Shown: piece after piece, positions 32,407 to 41,446 of the stretch
Layout: each line of letters starts with the position of its first letter
Numbering within the stretch: the first letter of the stretch is position 1
NCBI GenBank assembly: GCA_963809715.1
Contig: CAWEKO010000008.1
Span: 124,001 to 188,000, forward strand
Direction of reading: 5' to 3'
DNA from: Bog-473 sp963809715
GTDB lineage: Bacteria; Actinomycetota; Acidimicrobiia; Acidimicrobiales; RAAP-2
DNA: 64,000 nt
Notes under the pieces: model-generated
The model's database searches: none
The model's input: the letters and a program-made list of their open reading frames with translations, nothing else
Told to the model about the DNA's origin: nothing
Program-made: the position numbers and the translations under genes

Positions 32407-33767
32407 AGTTCGGCGTCTTCTACGAGCACCAGCTGCCCCGTCCCTGGGAGGAGGACAGCGAGTACCGGCTCCTGCAGGACGCGCTCGAGCAGGTGGAGCT
32501 GGCCGACCAACTGGGTTTCGACGTCGTGTGGGAGGTGGAGCACCACTTCTTGGAGGAGTACAGCCACTCGTCGGCGCCCGAGGTCTTCCTGGGGGCCGCC
32601 AGCCAGCGCACCAAGAACATCCGCCTCGGGCACGGCATCATTCAGACGGCGCCCGGGTACAACCACCCGGCCCGTACGGCCGAACGCGTGGCCACCTTGG
32701 ACCTGCTCTCGGGGGGACGGGTCGAGTTCGGCTCGGGCGAGTCGGGGTCCGAGGCGGAGCTCGGCGGCTTTCTGGTCGACCCGGCCACCAAGCGCGCCGC
32801 CTGGCTCGAGGGCCTCGAGGTGGCGCTGCGCTGCATGACCGAGACGCCCTTCACGGGCGTCGACGGCACCTTCGTGCAGATGCCGCCGCGCAACGTCGTC
32901 CCCAAGCCGATGCAGAAGCCGCACCCGCCGCTGTGGGTGGCCTGCTCGCGGCGCGACACCATCCTCCTGGCCGCAGAGAAGGGGATCGGCGCGCTGACCT
33001 TCGCCTTCATCGACCCCGAGGAAGCGGTCAAGTGGGTGTCGGACTACGAGCGCACCCTGGCCGAGTCGTGTGTCCCGGTCGGGCGGGCCGTCAACCCGAG
33101 CATCGCCTGCGTCACCCAGATGATGTGCCACCCCGACGAAGAGGAGGCCCTGTCCCGCGGGCTCGAGGGCGGCAACTTCTTCGGCTACTCGCTCGGGCAC
33201 TACTACGTCTTCGGTGAGCACCAGCCCGGGTCGACCGACGTCTGGGAGGAGTTCCTCGACCGCCGGGGCGATCACGGCTACTCGCCCGAGGTGGAGGCCG
33301 CCCTGCGCCAGGAGCGCCTGGGGGCCAGACTCGCCGCGGGGGACAAGACCGGCCTGCGCGGCGCCACCGGCACGCCGGCCCAGGTACGCGAGTACCTCGA
33401 ACGCTTCGAGGAGGCCGGCGTGGATCAGGTCATCTTCGTGCTCCAGGCGGGCAAGAACCGCCACGAGGACATCTGCGAGTCCCTCGAGCTCTTCGGGCGC
33501 GAGGTGCTCCCGGCCTTCAAGGAGCGTGACGAGAAGCAGGTGAAGGCCAAGGCCGACCGCCTCGCCCCCGTGCTCGAAGCCGCCCTGGCCCGCAAGGCGG
33601 ACCAGCCGCCGCCCCCCGCCCTGCCGGCGGACTACTCCTTCCCGGCCATGCCGCGGCGCTGGGCCGAGGAGACGGGCAGCGTCGAGCTGCGCGAGTGGCT
33701 CGAGCACTTCGCCGAGTCGCGGGCCAAGGGCATTCGCGACGAGCAGTTGGGCATTCTCGGCAACTGA
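32403..33767 (+). CDS. Luciferase-like (LLM class) flavin/F420-dependent oxidoreductase
   Basis: A 454-residue TIM-barrel oxidoreductase. MKFGVFYEHQLPRPWEEDSE, FDVVWEVEHHFLEEYSHS, TKNIRLGHGIIQTAPGYNHPARTAERVATLDLLSGGRVEFGSGES and PHPPLWVACSRRDT follow the bacterial luciferase-family order. The C-terminus is extended (Lys/Ala-rich helix, then PADYSFPAMPRRW), beyond the 330-380 residues usual for the class. Such enzymes use FMNH2 with O2 or reduced F420; which one is open. The substrate is unknown. It overlaps the di-iron gene upstream (ATGA). Confidence 0.88.
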   Translation: MKFGVFYEHQLPRPWEEDSEYRLLQDALEQVELADQLGFDVVWEVEHHFLEEYSHSSAPEVFLGAASQRTKNIRLGHGIIQTAPGYNHPARTAERVATLDLLSGGRVEFGSGESGSEAELGGFLVDPATKRAAWLEGLEVALRCMTETPFTGVDGTFVQMPPRNVVPKPMQKPHPPLWVACSRRDTILLAAEKGIGALTFAFIDPEEAVKWVSDYERTLAESCVPVGRAVNPSIACVTQMMCHPDEEEALSRGLEGGNFFGYSLGHYYVFGEHQPGSTDVWEEFLDRRGDHGYSPEVEAALRQERLGARLAAGDKTGLRGATGTPAQVREYLERFEEAGVDQVIFVLQAGKNRHEDICESLELFGREVLPAFKERDEKQVKAKADRLAPVLEAALARKADQPPPPALPADYSFPAMPRRWAEETGSVELREWLEHFAESRAKGIRDEQLGILGN

Positions 33768-33831
33768 GAAGCGGGACGAACTGGGCGCGGACGAATCTCA
33801 AGCGAGCGGCCCGGCCCGCCTGGCCCACCTC

Positions 33832-34476
33832 CTAGCGCTGACGGAGCAAACGGTCGAGCTGGGCCACGGTGAGGGCGCGACGCTCCGGACCGGTGGGGGC
33901 ACCGGGGCGGAATCCGTCGAGCATCAGCTCGAGGAAGCGCAACGAAGGCCTCGCCCCGGCGGTGTCGCACACGTCGGCGATGGCCCGCACCGAGAGCAGC
34001 CCGACCACGATGTCGGTCACGGCCAGGTCGGCCCGCACCGTGCCCGCCCGCTGGCTCCGGGCCAGGATCTCGTCGAGCAGGGGCGCCAACAGGTCGAGGC
34101 CGGTGCCGGTCGAGCGCCAGGGTGGGGCCTCGGTGGTGGCCCGCCAGCAACTGGGTGCCGCCACGCAGCGGCGCACGAACTCGAAGACCGCCTCGCCGTC
34201 GGGAACCTCGGCCACCACCGTCTCGGCGATCTCGCGGTTGCGCTTCTTCGCCTCGTCGACCACGGCCTCGAACAGCTCGGCCTTGCGGGGGAAGCGGCGA
34301 TAGAGCGTGCCCACGCCGACGTCGGCCCGCTCGGCGATGGTCTCCATGGAGGCGCCGTAGCCCTCCTCGGCGAAGACCAGGCGGGCGGCGTCGAGGATGC
34401 GGGCCAGGTTGACCTCGGCGTCGCGGCGCAACGGCCGGCGGGTGGTGGCGGCGTCGGTGCCGGCGGACCGGGTCAC
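33832..34476 (-). CDS. TetR/AcrR family transcriptional regulator
   Basis: A 214-residue regulator. LARILDAARLVFAEEGYGASMETIAERADVGVGTLYRRFPRKAELFEAVV is the DNA-binding domain, and the C-terminal half ALLDEILARSQRAGTVRADLAVTDIV matches the SCO1712-type group. The GTG start overlaps the stop of the MFS transporter gene (GTGA), so regulator and exporter are cotranscribed; the usual logic is a repressor of the exporter that is relieved by its drug. The frame extends upstream through the transporter and beyond as antisense-like reading, which is not real. Confidence 0.9.
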   Translation of the reverse strand: MTRSAGTDAATTRRPLRRDAEVNLARILDAARLVFAEEGYGASMETIAERADVGVGTLYRRFPRKAELFEAVVDEAKKRNREIAETVVAEVPDGEAVFEFVRRCVAAPSCWRATTEAPPWRSTGTGLDLLAPLLDEILARSQRAGTVRADLAVTDIVVGLLSVRAIADVCDTAGARPSLRFLELMLDGFRPGAPTGPERRALTVAQLDRLLRQR

Positions 34477-35942
34477 GCCGACGACTCGGGCACGTAGGCG
34501 ATGGCGCCGACGATGGCCTCGCCCTCGGCGGTGAGGCCGGGGTGGGACTCGCCACGCACCACCGACTCGCCGCCGCGGGTGGGGATGAGGCAGGCGGCCA
34601 GCGCGGCCACGAGCAGGCCGAGGCCGCTCACGGCGAAGGCCAGCACATAACCCGACTCCTTGGGGAAGCCGTCGGGCAGCAACTGGCTGACGACCAGGCT
34701 GGTGGCGATGCCGGCCCCCAGCGCCTGCCCGATCGTGCGGACATTGGTGTTCATGCCGGTGGCCACCCCGGTCTGGTCGGCCGGCACGTTCTCGATGATC
34801 AGGTTGGCCAGCGATGCGAAGGCCGGGGCCAGCCCCAGCCCGAGCAGCCCCGCCGAGAGGTAGATCGCCCAGGACTGGCTGTGGCCGATCACGAGCACGG
34901 CGTAGGAGGCGGCCGAGATCAGCGATCCGAGGATGAGCACGACCTTGGACCCGATGCGGAGGGAGAGCCAGCCGGTGAACGGCGCCACCACGACCATGGC
35001 CAGGGCGAAGGGCAGGAGGTAGAGCCCCGACTGGGTGACCGAGGCGCCGAAGCCGTAGCCGGCGCTGGTCGGCGTCTGGACGTACTGGGGCACGGTGATG
35101 AACATGGCGAACAAGCCGAAGCCGTAGAGCAGCGCGGCGAGGTTGGTGGCCCACACGGCGCGGATGCGCATGACCTTCATGTCGACCAACGGCGACGTGG
35201 AGCGCAGTTCGGAGACGACCCAGAGGACGACGAGCACGACCGTGGCGACGTAGAGCATGACGATCGTCGCGCTGAGCCAACCCCAGTTCGGCCCGTACGA
35301 GACGGCGATCAGGCCCGTGGTGAGCCAGCCCGACATGAGGACGGCGCCCAGCCAGTTGATACCGGCCGGGGCCCGCACGGGGGACTCGGGGACGAAGAAG
35401 AAGGTGGCCACGGTGGCGGCCGACGACATGATGAGCGGCAGCCAGAAGAGCCAGTGGTAGTTCAGGTGCACCAGGATCGGCCCGGCCAGCACGATCCCGA
35501 CGCCGGATCCCACGCCGAGGATGGCCGACATGAAGCCGATGGCTCCCGCCACCCGGGCCGCCGGGAACTCGTCGCGGATGATGCCGAAGGCGAGCGGGAA
35601 GATGGCGCCGGCGACGCCCTGGATGATCCGCCCGACCAGGATCACGCCCAGGCTGGTGCCGAGCGCGCTGATCAGCGTGCCGACGCTCAGGGCGATGAGC
35701 ACGGCGACGATGACCTTCTCCTTGCCGAGGGTGTCGCCCACCCGCCCCAGCACCGGCGTGGCGATGGCCGCGCTCAGCAGGTAGGCGGTCAGCAGCCAGC
35801 TGGCGCCTGACTCGGTGGTGTGCAGCGTGTGCTCGAGCTGGGGGATGGCCGGGATGATCAGCGACTGCAGGAGGCTGAAGGCCAGGGCGGCGGTGGCCAG
35901 CACGGCGAAGGTGACGCCGTAGTGGGTGCGTCGCTCGCTCAC
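34473..35942 (-). CDS. MFS transporter, DHA2 (EmrB/QacA-like) drug exporter
   Basis: A 489-residue membrane protein with about 14 helices, the DHA2 topology. Motif A is LGRVGDTLGKEKVIV and motif C GFMSAILGVGSGVGIVLAGPI, both in the N-terminal half. The second half has LPFALAMVVVAPFTGWLSLRIGSK and IIENVPADQTGVATGMNTNVRTIGQALGAG, typical of EmrB/QacA proteins. It probably exports a hydrophobic drug or metabolite with proton exchange. The TetR gene overlaps its 3' end. Confidence 0.92.
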   Translation of the reverse strand: MSERRTHYGVTFAVLATAALAFSLLQSLIIPAIPQLEHTLHTTESGASWLLTAYLLSAAIATPVLGRVGDTLGKEKVIVAVLIALSVGTLISALGTSLGVILVGRIIQGVAGAIFPLAFGIIRDEFPAARVAGAIGFMSAILGVGSGVGIVLAGPILVHLNYHWLFWLPLIMSSAATVATFFFVPESPVRAPAGINWLGAVLMSGWLTTGLIAVSYGPNWGWLSATIVMLYVATVVLVVLWVVSELRSTSPLVDMKVMRIRAVWATNLAALLYGFGLFAMFITVPQYVQTPTSAGYGFGASVTQSGLYLLPFALAMVVVAPFTGWLSLRIGSKVVLILGSLISAASYAVLVIGHSQSWAIYLSAGLLGLGLAPAFASLANLIIENVPADQTGVATGMNTNVRTIGQALGAGIATSLVVSQLLPDGFPKESGYVLAFAVSGLGLLVAALAACLIPTRGGESVVRGESHPGLTAEGEAIVGAIAYVPESSA

Positions 35943-36022
35943 TCCTGCTTCCTAGCAGAAGCGGAATGAGTGATTCCAGTTGTTGGGGGCCTCCGGCATC
36001 ACGGGAGTGGGGGAAATCGAGG

Positions 36023-37138
36023 TCAGCCGCCGCCAGGCGGGCCCGGCGCCGGCACGTCGCGCAGGACAGCGGGGTCGAAGGCCGGGGCGCCGGCCACCTG
36101 CTTCTGTACGAAGGCCCCGAGGTGGGCGAAGGACTCGTGGCTCTTCTCGGCCCAGGGCATGAGGATCTGGAAGACGTGGAACATGCCCGCGAACTCGTGG
36201 GCGTGGGTGGGCACGCCGGCCGAGGCCAGGCGGTCGGCGTAGCGGCGGATGGGGTCGCGGAACATCTCGTCGCCGCCCCAGGCCACGAAGGTGGGCGGGA
36301 ACCCGTCGAGGACTGCGTTGAGCGGCGAGATCGACGCGCTGCTGGCGTCCTCGCCGTGCAGGTAGCTCGCCGTCGGGATGTTCCAGGGGAGGATGTCGAG
36401 ATGGGCGTTCTCGGTGACCGAGGGCTCGTCGAGGCGCAGGTCGACCTCGGGTGAGAAGAGGATGAGCCCGGCCGGGCGGATGGCCGCGAGGTGTTCGGGG
36501 CGTGAGAGCAGCACGCTGTTGGCCAGCCCGCCGCCGCCCGAGTCGCCGGCCAGGAAGAGGCGCTCGTTCGGCACGCCGAGGTCGCGCAGGGCCTCGTAGG
36601 CGGCGGTGGCGTCCTCTTCACCGGCCGGGTAGGGGAACTCGGGCGCCAGGCGGTAGTCGGCCACGAACACGGCGCAGTCGGTCTCGCGGCACACCCGCGA
36701 GGTGAAGAAGGCGTACATCTGGGGCGACGTCCCGATGTAGCCGCCGCCGTGCAGGTAGAGGATGACGCCGATCGGCTCTCGTTGGCGGGGGCGGTAGAAG
36801 ATGCCGGGCACGCCGCCCAGCTGGGCGGGATGGCCCTTGACGTCGAGGGAGCGCACGACGGGCGGCATGATGACCTTGCAGATGTCATCGAGCACGAGCT
36901 CGACGCTGCGGAACTCTGGAATGGGCAGCGACGACGTGTAGCCCATGAAGGTGCGGATCACCTCGCGGGTGACGCAGATGCCGAGGTTCGCCGCCGGGTT
37001 GGAGCCGTCCTGGTGCATGGGGCGACGGAAGGGAACCCGGAGGAGGGCGGCCCCGAGCTGCTGGGCCAGGAGGGCCACGTCGAGGGCGGCGATCGGGGCC
37101 TGGGCCGTCTCCACCTCGGGCCGGTTGCCCATTGCCAT
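36023..37138 (-). CDS. Alpha/beta hydrolase, hormone-sensitive-lipase (HSL) family
   Basis: A 371-residue esterase-type hydrolase. VILYLHGGGYIGTSP is the HSL oxyanion motif HGGG, LFLAGDSGGGGLANSVLLS the nucleophile GDSGG, FVAWGGDEMFRD the acid Asp and the C-terminal HAHEFAGMFHVFQ the catalytic His. The N-terminal 100 residues form the cap. Two ATGs, 37138 and 37132, are two codons apart; the frame upstream is not gene-like. The C-terminus ends in a Pro/Gly tail. The substrate is probably a short acyl ester. Confidence 0.9.
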   Translation of the reverse strand: MAMGNRPEVETAQAPIAALDVALLAQQLGAALLRVPFRRPMHQDGSNPAANLGICVTREVIRTFMGYTSSLPIPEFRSVELVLDDICKVIMPPVVRSLDVKGHPAQLGGVPGIFYRPRQREPIGVILYLHGGGYIGTSPQMYAFFTSRVCRETDCAVFVADYRLAPEFPYPAGEEDATAAYEALRDLGVPNERLFLAGDSGGGGLANSVLLSRPEHLAAIRPAGLILFSPEVDLRLDEPSVTENAHLDILPWNIPTASYLHGEDASSASISPLNAVLDGFPPTFVAWGGDEMFRDPIRRYADRLASAGVPTHAHEFAGMFHVFQILMPWAEKSHESFAHLGAFVQKQVAGAPAFDPAVLRDVPAPGPPGGG

Positions 37139-37207
37139 GGCGCACAGCGTAGGAGGGGTGGGGGCCCTCGGGCCGCAGCCGGGTGGGCAGCGTCCACGTC
37201 CGCTGCC

Positions 37208-37252
37208 TCCACCCTGACGATCCACCCTGACGATCCACCCGGGGATCCACCC
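37208..37252. repeat. Short tandem repeats upstream of a membrane-protein gene
   Basis: TCCACCCTGACGA occurs twice head to tail (37208-37233), then TCCACCC twice more (37234 and 37246). The array lies in the 157-base gap between two divergent genes, 44 bases before ATG 37296, where it could bind a regulator. Confidence 0.55.
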
Positions 37253-37295
37253 GTAGGTGGACGCCCCGCCGGCGTCCGATCCCGACACTGGGGGC

Positions 37296-37922
37296 ATGAC
37301 CTTTTCCGATTACCTCATCGACATCACCCTCATCTCCATCGTGCTCGTCCAGATGCGGGGCCGGAAGCTGACCACCAGGGCGCTGCTGCTCCCCGTGGCC
37401 ATCGTCGGCTGGGTGGCCATCACCTACCTCAAGGCGATTCCGACGAGCGGCAACGACCTGTTCCTCATCGTGGGGTGCGCCGCCGTGGGCGCCACGCTCG
37501 GCGGCCTGGCGGCCCGGTTCACCACGGTGCACGCCAACGGCGATGGCATCCCGATCGCCAAGGCGGGACTGGTCGCCGCCGGCCTCTGGATCCTGGGCAC
37601 CGGCGGCCGCCTGGCCTTCCAGCTCTACGCGTCGCACGGGGGCGGACCGGCGATCGAGCGTTTCAGCGTGACGCATTCGATCACGGCGGCGTCGGCGTGG
37701 TCGGCCGCGTTGATCCTGATGGCGATCAGCGAGGCCGTCGTGCGCACCGGCGTCCTGGCCTGGCGGGGCCACCTGGTCCAGCAGAGCCTGCGCAACGAGC
37801 AGGACCTGCAGCCCGAGACCACGGGCGCGGTGTCGCCGACGGCCTCGTCATTGACCTCCCCTTCCCCCTCGTCCTCGGTGCCCGAGCGCCGCTCGATCGT
37901 GGTCTCGGCCGGCGGTTCCTGA
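37296..37922 (+). CDS. Small membrane protein, CcdC/DUF1453-like
   Basis: A 208-residue protein with four to five hydrophobic segments. LIDITLISIVLVQMRGRKLT, LLLPVAIVGWVAITYLKAIP, LFLIVGCAAVGATLGGLAARFTTV and AKAGLVAAGLWILGTGGRLAFQLY resemble the CcdC/DUF1453 membrane proteins of Actinobacteria. A Ser/Thr/Pro-rich cytoplasmic tail of about 40 residues follows. ATG 37296 is chosen over the upstream start at 37257, which would lie in the repeat region. It precedes the two-component pair on the same strand; such pairings are common, and the protein may be a target or a sensor partner. Confidence 0.7.
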   Translation: MTFSDYLIDITLISIVLVQMRGRKLTTRALLLPVAIVGWVAITYLKAIPTSGNDLFLIVGCAAVGATLGGLAARFTTVHANGDGIPIAKAGLVAAGLWILGTGGRLAFQLYASHGGGPAIERFSVTHSITAASAWSAALILMAISEAVVRTGVLAWRGHLVQQSLRNEQDLQPETTGAVSPTASSLTSPSPSSSVPERRSIVVSAGGS

Positions 37923-38089
37923 TCGACCGGACCGGCTTCCGTCCTCCTCCGCCCTCACACACGGTCACTCCCATTCATTCCGACCCCCAAAGCGGCACCC
38001 CCCACGGGCGGCCTGGGCTTCCACCGCCCGGGCCGCCCGGCCGCGTCCGCGATCCGAGCGGCGCTCAGAGCCCGCCCACGCCTGGGAGC

Positions 38090-39424
38090 ATGGACGTGGT
38101 GAGCCCGCCGAAGCCGCAGCAGCCGCAGAAGCCGACGCAGAACCCGCAGCACCCGCAGCAGCCGCAACTGGACCCACTCCCGATCCCTCAGACGAAGCTG
38201 GCCAACGCCATCGCCATCGTGTCGCTCGGGCTGCTCACGTGGACCGCCCTCGGCGAGATCCGCAAGTACGAGCACGGCATCGACACAACCGTCAGCCTCA
38301 TCCTCCTCGCCGTGACCGCGCTGGCCTGGATCACCTGGGTGCTGGTGCGAGGACGCGTCGGCTGGGCCACCGCGCCGGTTCTGGTCACCCTCTCCCTGGC
38401 GGGCGGCGCCTTGGCTGCCTTCGCCCCCACGGCCATCATCTTCACGGCCGTGGCCACGCTCGGCGCGGCCATGGCGTGGCGCCTGCGGGGGGCGGCGATC
38501 GTCGGCGCCGGCGGCTGGATCGCCATGTTGATCGCAGTTCTGGCCTCTGACCATGCCATCGGCATCGCCCTCGGCGGCCTGGCCGCCATTCTGGCCGGCG
38601 CCCTCATCGGGTTCACCCGGCGTCAGGTCGTCGAGCGGACCCACCAAGCGGCGCAGGTCGAGGTCGCGGAGACCAGGGCCGAGCTGGAGAGCACCCGGGC
38701 CGAGTTGTTGGGCGAACGAAACCATCTCGCCCGCGAGATCCACGACGTCCTGGCTCACACGCTGGCCGCTCTGTCGCTGCAGCTCGAGGCCTTCGCCACC
38801 GTGGTCGACGCCGAGCCCGAGACGAGCCCGGCCGTGCGAGCCCAGCTCGAGAAGACCAAGCAGCTGGTGCGCGAAGGCCTCAATGAGGCCCGCGGCGCGG
38901 TGCAGGCGCTGCGCGACGACGCGGCCCCGCTCGATGACCAGCTCCGCCGCCTCTCGGCCCGCCATCACGCCGACTTCACCGTGTCGGGGCCACTCCAGCC
39001 GCTCCCGGCCGGGGTCGTGATGAACCTGTACCGGGTGGCGCAGGAGGCGCTGACCAACGTGATGAAGCACGCAGCGGGCGCCCATGCCGCGGTGCGACTC
39101 GTCTACGGGCCAGACCGCGTGGCCCTGACCGTGGACAACATGGCGCCGGGTGGCACCGCCGGCAACGGCACGGCCGGCAACGGCACGTCCAGCAGCGGCG
39201 CGGCCGGCAACGGTACGGCAAGCGGTGCGAGCAACGGCGCTGCGAGCAGCGACGGTGTCGGCTTCCTCTCCGCCAGCGGGGGTGGCTACGGCTTGCGTGG
39301 CATTGCCGAGCGGGTCGCCCTCCTGGGCGGCCACGTCGACGTGGGTCCCACCACGGAGGGCTGGCGGGTCGAGGCGGTCGTTCCGCTGGAGCCGGTCGCC
39401 GGGGAGCGGACGGTACAGGCGTGA
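38090..39424 (+). CDS. NarL-type sensor histidine kinase with low-complexity insertions
   Basis: A membrane sensor kinase of about 444 residues. The N-terminus is a Pro/Gln-rich tail (PPKPQQPQKPTQNPQHPQQP), then about six membrane helices. The HisKA_3 dimerisation domain reads HLAREIHDVLAHTLAALSLQLEA, with phospho-acceptor His in REIHD, then an HATPase_c domain (YRVAQEALTNVMKHA as N box, and GYGLRGIAERVALLGGHV). Between them lies a Gly/Asn/Ala-rich stretch of about 45 residues (GNGTAGNGTSSSGAAGNG) in the place of the ATP lid. The start may be ATG 38090 or GTG 38096/38099; GGGAG at 38084 favours the GTGs. The frame upstream belongs to other genes. The stop overlaps the response regulator start. 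Confidence 0.88.
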   Translation: MDVVSPPKPQQPQKPTQNPQHPQQPQLDPLPIPQTKLANAIAIVSLGLLTWTALGEIRKYEHGIDTTVSLILLAVTALAWITWVLVRGRVGWATAPVLVTLSLAGGALAAFAPTAIIFTAVATLGAAMAWRLRGAAIVGAGGWIAMLIAVLASDHAIGIALGGLAAILAGALIGFTRRQVVERTHQAAQVEVAETRAELESTRAELLGERNHLAREIHDVLAHTLAALSLQLEAFATVVDAEPETSPAVRAQLEKTKQLVREGLNEARGAVQALRDDAAPLDDQLRRLSARHHADFTVSGPLQPLPAGVVMNLYRVAQEALTNVMKHAAGAHAAVRLVYGPDRVALTVDNMAPGGTAGNGTAGNGTSSSGAAGNGTASGASNGAASSDGVGFLSASGGGYGLRGIAERVALLGGHVDVGPTTEGWRVEAVVPLEPVAGERTVQA

Positions 39425-40146
39425 AGGTCCTGATCACCGACGACCAGCGCGTCGTGCGCGAAGGTTTGGCGACCATCGTCGATGGTTTCGCCGACACCGA
39501 GGTGGTCGGGCTGGCCGAGGACGGCGTCGAGGCGGTCGAGCTCGTCCGGTCCGCGCAGCCCGACGTCGTGCTGATGGACCTGCGCATGCCCCGCCAGGAC
39601 GGGGTGGAGGCGACGAAGGCGATCCGGGCCGAGCATCCCGAGGTCGCCGTCGTGGTCCTGACCACCTACGCCGACGACGAGTCCATCATGGCCGCCCTCT
39701 CGGCCGGCGCCGCCGGGTACCTGACCAAAGACGCGTCCCGAGACGACATCCGGCGCGCCCTCGATGCCGCCGTAGCGGGGCAGGCCGTGCTCGATCCCCG
39801 TGTCCAGGCCACCCTGTTGCGGGCAGCCGAGCACGGAGCCGATCACGGAGCCGACCACGGGGCGGATGCCGGCGCAGACGGTTACGCGCCGGCCCGGTCT
39901 CGGACGGCGACCCGGGCCGGGCCGCTGCCCGACGGGCTGACCGAGCGGGAGGCCGAGGTGCTGGCGCTCATCGCGGCCGGACTGTCCAACACGGAGATCG
40001 CGGAGCGGCTGTTCGTGGCCGAGACCACGGTGAAGTCACACATCAACCGGATCTTCGCCAAGACCCAGAGCCGCGACCGCGCCCAGGCCGCGCTCTACGC
40101 GCGGAGGCACGGCTTGGCGGCCGGCCCCACCGAGCCGCTGTCATAG
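39421..40146 (+). CDS. NarL/FixJ family response regulator
   Basis: A 241-residue partner of the upstream kinase. The receiver domain has ITDDQRVVREGLATIV, the phospho-acceptor Asp in VVLMDLRMPRQDG and the conserved Lys in GYLTKDASRDDIRRAL. The output domain is GLTEREAEVLALIAAGLSNTEIAERLFVAETTVKSHINRIFAKTQSRDR, a LuxR helix-turn-helix. The linker contains a His/Asp-rich repeat (EHGADHGADHGADAGADG) of the kind that could bind metal or simply be expanded. It starts at GTG 39421 overlapping the kinase stop. The genes it controls are not visible. Confidence 0.92.
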   Translation: MKVLITDDQRVVREGLATIVDGFADTEVVGLAEDGVEAVELVRSAQPDVVLMDLRMPRQDGVEATKAIRAEHPEVAVVVLTTYADDESIMAALSAGAAGYLTKDASRDDIRRALDAAVAGQAVLDPRVQATLLRAAEHGADHGADHGADAGADGYAPARSRTATRAGPLPDGLTEREAEVLALIAAGLSNTEIAERLFVAETTVKSHINRIFAKTQSRDRAQAALYARRHGLAAGPTEPLS

Positions 40147-40264
40147 CTTTCGTCGATGCGCTGGGTCCCGTCGGGGTGCTCGGCCGGGAGCTTCCCCCTC
40201 GGGCTCTCGGCCGAGTCTTCGGCCAGGCGAGTCGGCCAGGCCCATCCCGGCCGACCCGTACTCG

Positions 40265-41446
40265 TTACGCCGGGCCGAAGAGCTTCAGCGTGTTGTCGCC
40301 GTCATCGACGAAGAGCACGCCACGGTCCTTCGGGGCCACGATCAATCCGAAGAGGTCGCCGCCCGCATTGAGCGGGTCGATCTGGACGGTGTCCACCTGC
40401 TTGCCGAACGGGTTCGTCTCCACCGCGTTCCCGTCGCCCCCGTTGACGGTCAGGATGTCGCCATTGGGCGCCAGGGCCATCCCGAGCGGTGCGTTGAGTG
40501 ATCCGCCCGAGGTCAGCGTGAAGCCGCCGCCGAGCATGGGACTGGTGCGGGTCGTGGCATCGGGCACGACGGCGATCCGGTTGTTGATCGTATCGGCCAC
40601 GTACAGCGTGCCGGACCGGCTCACGGCGTCGCCCGTCGGGCCGAGTACCAACGCAGACGCATTGAGTTGCTCGGTGAACCCCTTGGCCACGGTCGTCGAG
40701 CTGAAGAGCACAGGAGCCTTCCCGTTGGGCAGGTTGATGTCGAGGCGAACAACGGTCCCGCCGTTGACCGGTTGGCCTGCGGCCGCCTCGGTCCCGTTGA
40801 GGACATTGGTCACGAACAGCTCGTCGACGTTTCCGGACTGCACCATCGCCATGTCCCACGGTCCGTTGATCTGGGTGCCGGTCCAGGTCTCCACGGGTTG
40901 TCCGTCGGGGTTGATGACGATCAGGCACCCTGCCTCGGGTGTGCCCGCCCCTGCAGCGGTGACCGGAAGGCTCCCCACGACGACGTAGCCGTCTCCCAGC
41001 ACGGTCAGGGCTGTGGTGAGGCCCACGCCGCCGGGGCAGGGTCCGGGCAGTTGGGAGCGGTGGATGTGGGCGAACACCGTCTGCATCCCTGATGGTGAGA
41101 TCTCGACGATCGTTGTGCCCGTGCCCTGGAGGTTGGAGCTTGCGTTGAAGTTGGAGATCAGGGTGTCACCGGCGACCAGCTTGCCGGTGTTCATGGGCAC
41201 CGTGACGATCCCGTAGGGATTGACGTCGCCGTTGTGCGGGACCGTCGACGCCACCGTCGACACCGAGGTGAATTGGGAGAGAAACGGTGGTGAGGCGGCG
41301 CCGGCGGTGACGGACGAGGTTCCGGCAATGCCGAGGGTTGCCAACCCCGACGCGGCGAGAAGCGAGGACCCGATCGTCACAGCCCGCCGGCGAAATCCCC
41401 CGGATTCCCGATTGGAGTCGGAACGGAAAAAAGGCCGGTGTGCCAT
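40265..41446 (-). CDS. Secreted beta-propeller (NHL-like) protein
   Basis: A 393-residue exported protein. A twin-Arg-like stretch (GGFRRRAVTIGSSLLAASGLA) begins the signal, cleaved near AGAAS. The mature part has repeated GDTLISNFNA, GDGYVVVGSLP, ELFVTNVLNG, GTLYVADTINNRIAVVP, NAPLGMALAPNGDILTVNGGDGN and GVLFVDDGDNTLKLF, the YWTD/NHL-like blades of a propeller. The function is unknown; it may bind a ligand at the cell surface. GGGGAGGTTG precedes the start. About 290 bases of its 5' end and leader are present again, decayed, upstream at 41774-42060. Confidence 0.82.
   Translation of the reverse strand: MAHRPFFRSDSNRESGGFRRRAVTIGSSLLAASGLATLGIAGTSSVTAGAASPPFLSQFTSVSTVASTVPHNGDVNPYGIVTVPMNTGKLVAGDTLISNFNASSNLQGTGTTIVEISPSGMQTVFAHIHRSQLPGPCPGGVGLTTALTVLGDGYVVVGSLPVTAAGAGTPEAGCLIVINPDGQPVETWTGTQINGPWDMAMVQSGNVDELFVTNVLNGTEAAAGQPVNGGTVVRLDINLPNGKAPVLFSSTTVAKGFTEQLNASALVLGPTGDAVSRSGTLYVADTINNRIAVVPDATTRTSPMLGGGFTLTSGGSLNAPLGMALAPNGDILTVNGGDGNAVETNPFGKQVDTVQIDPLNAGGDLFGLIVAPKDRGVLFVDDGDNTLKLFGPA

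Noticed and set aside
33832..36888. A 1018-codon minus-strand frame spanning the hydrolase, MFS and TetR genes
   Set aside because: Only the TetR end has family motifs. The remainder is a shifted reading of the MFS and hydrolase genes with the Arg/Ala/Pro composition typical of high-GC shadow frames.
36749..39424. An 891-residue sensor kinase starting inside the hydrolase gene
   Set aside because: The first 447 codons are antisense to the hydrolase and out of frame with the CcdC-like gene; kinase-like sequence begins near 38090.
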